Shown here: positions 58,811-64,000 of the stretch, in pieces
Numbering within the stretch: the first letter of the stretch is position 1
How the letters are laid out: every line of letters starts with the position of its first letter
Source: Citrobacter youngae
GTDB lineage: Bacteria; Pseudomonadota; Gammaproteobacteria; Enterobacterales; Enterobacteriaceae
Direction of reading: 5' to 3'
Assembly: GCF_003818115.1 (NCBI RefSeq)
Contig: NZ_RPOI01000003.1
Location: 124,001 to 188,000, forward strand
DNA length: 64,000 nt
Translations under genes and position numbers: made by a program
The notes under the pieces: generated by a model
Told to the model about the DNA's origin: nothing
The model's database searches: none
What the model saw: only the letters and a program-made list of their open reading frames with translations

Positions 58811-58812
58811 TG

Positions 58813-64000
<5,188 letters not shown>

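Overview
The window is a chromosomal segment of an enterobacterium close to Salmonella and Escherichia. Most genes follow the order of the E. coli pepA-valS-argI-pyrBI-mgtA-tre-nrdDG-pmbA-mpl-fbp-ytf-ppa-tamBA region and encode near-identical proteins. An arginine deiminase operon, miaE, an intact cybC and an EF_0829-type sugar-acid cluster, all absent from this part of E. coli K-12, make Citrobacter (or a close Salmonella relative) the most likely source. That genus call is inference from memory of gene content. REP/BIME palindromes and two ERIC elements are scattered through the intergenic spaces, also typical of this group.

Layout. 0-10 kb: lptF (5' end), pepA, holC, valS, yjgM, an unknown membrane protein, miaE, rraB, argI, tabA. 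10-18.3 kb: the carbamoyl-phosphate district, with arcA-arcC-arcB-arcD (arginine deiminase pathway), a second ArgR-type regulator, the pyrL leader with pyrBI, and ridA. 18.3-19.8 kb: a low-GC islet of three overlapping unknown genes. 20-22.9 kb: a TRAP transporter without catabolic genes. 23.2-26.3 kb: mgtA with its PhoP box, leader RNA and mgtL peptide. 26.4-33.7 kb: treR, treBC, nrdDG. 33.7-34.3 kb: relBE. 34.3-41.7 kb: a nine-gene operon with a PTS-type regulator, three enzymes and four poorly understood membrane or small proteins. 42-49.5 kb: cybC, pmbA, darP, two small membrane proteins, mpl, fbp and a broken chemoreceptor gene. 49.6-58.4 kb: the ytfQRT-yjfF galactofuranose importer, ppa, and a YncE-like/TonB-receptor pair behind a Fur-like site. 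58.4-64 kb: ytfP, tamB, tamA (cut by the window end).

How genes work together. Between 8.6 and 17.7 kb, argI, arcB and pyrB all use carbamoyl phosphate and arcC converts it to ATP. ARG boxes lie before argI and between the second arginine regulator and pyrBI. That regulator has lost the Asp pair which binds arginine in E. coli ArgR.

The least understood part is the 34.3-41.7 kb operon. Its three enzymes (amidohydrolase/deacetylase, SelA-like PLP ammonia-lyase, KDGP aldolase) form a plausible route from an N-acylated 2-amino-sugar acid phosphate to pyruvate and glyceraldehyde-3-phosphate. The uptake machinery (DUF4310, DUF4311, DUF4312, SFCGS protein, small PRD protein) is not a recognised transporter type. 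I regard this as the best candidate for an undescribed system in the window.
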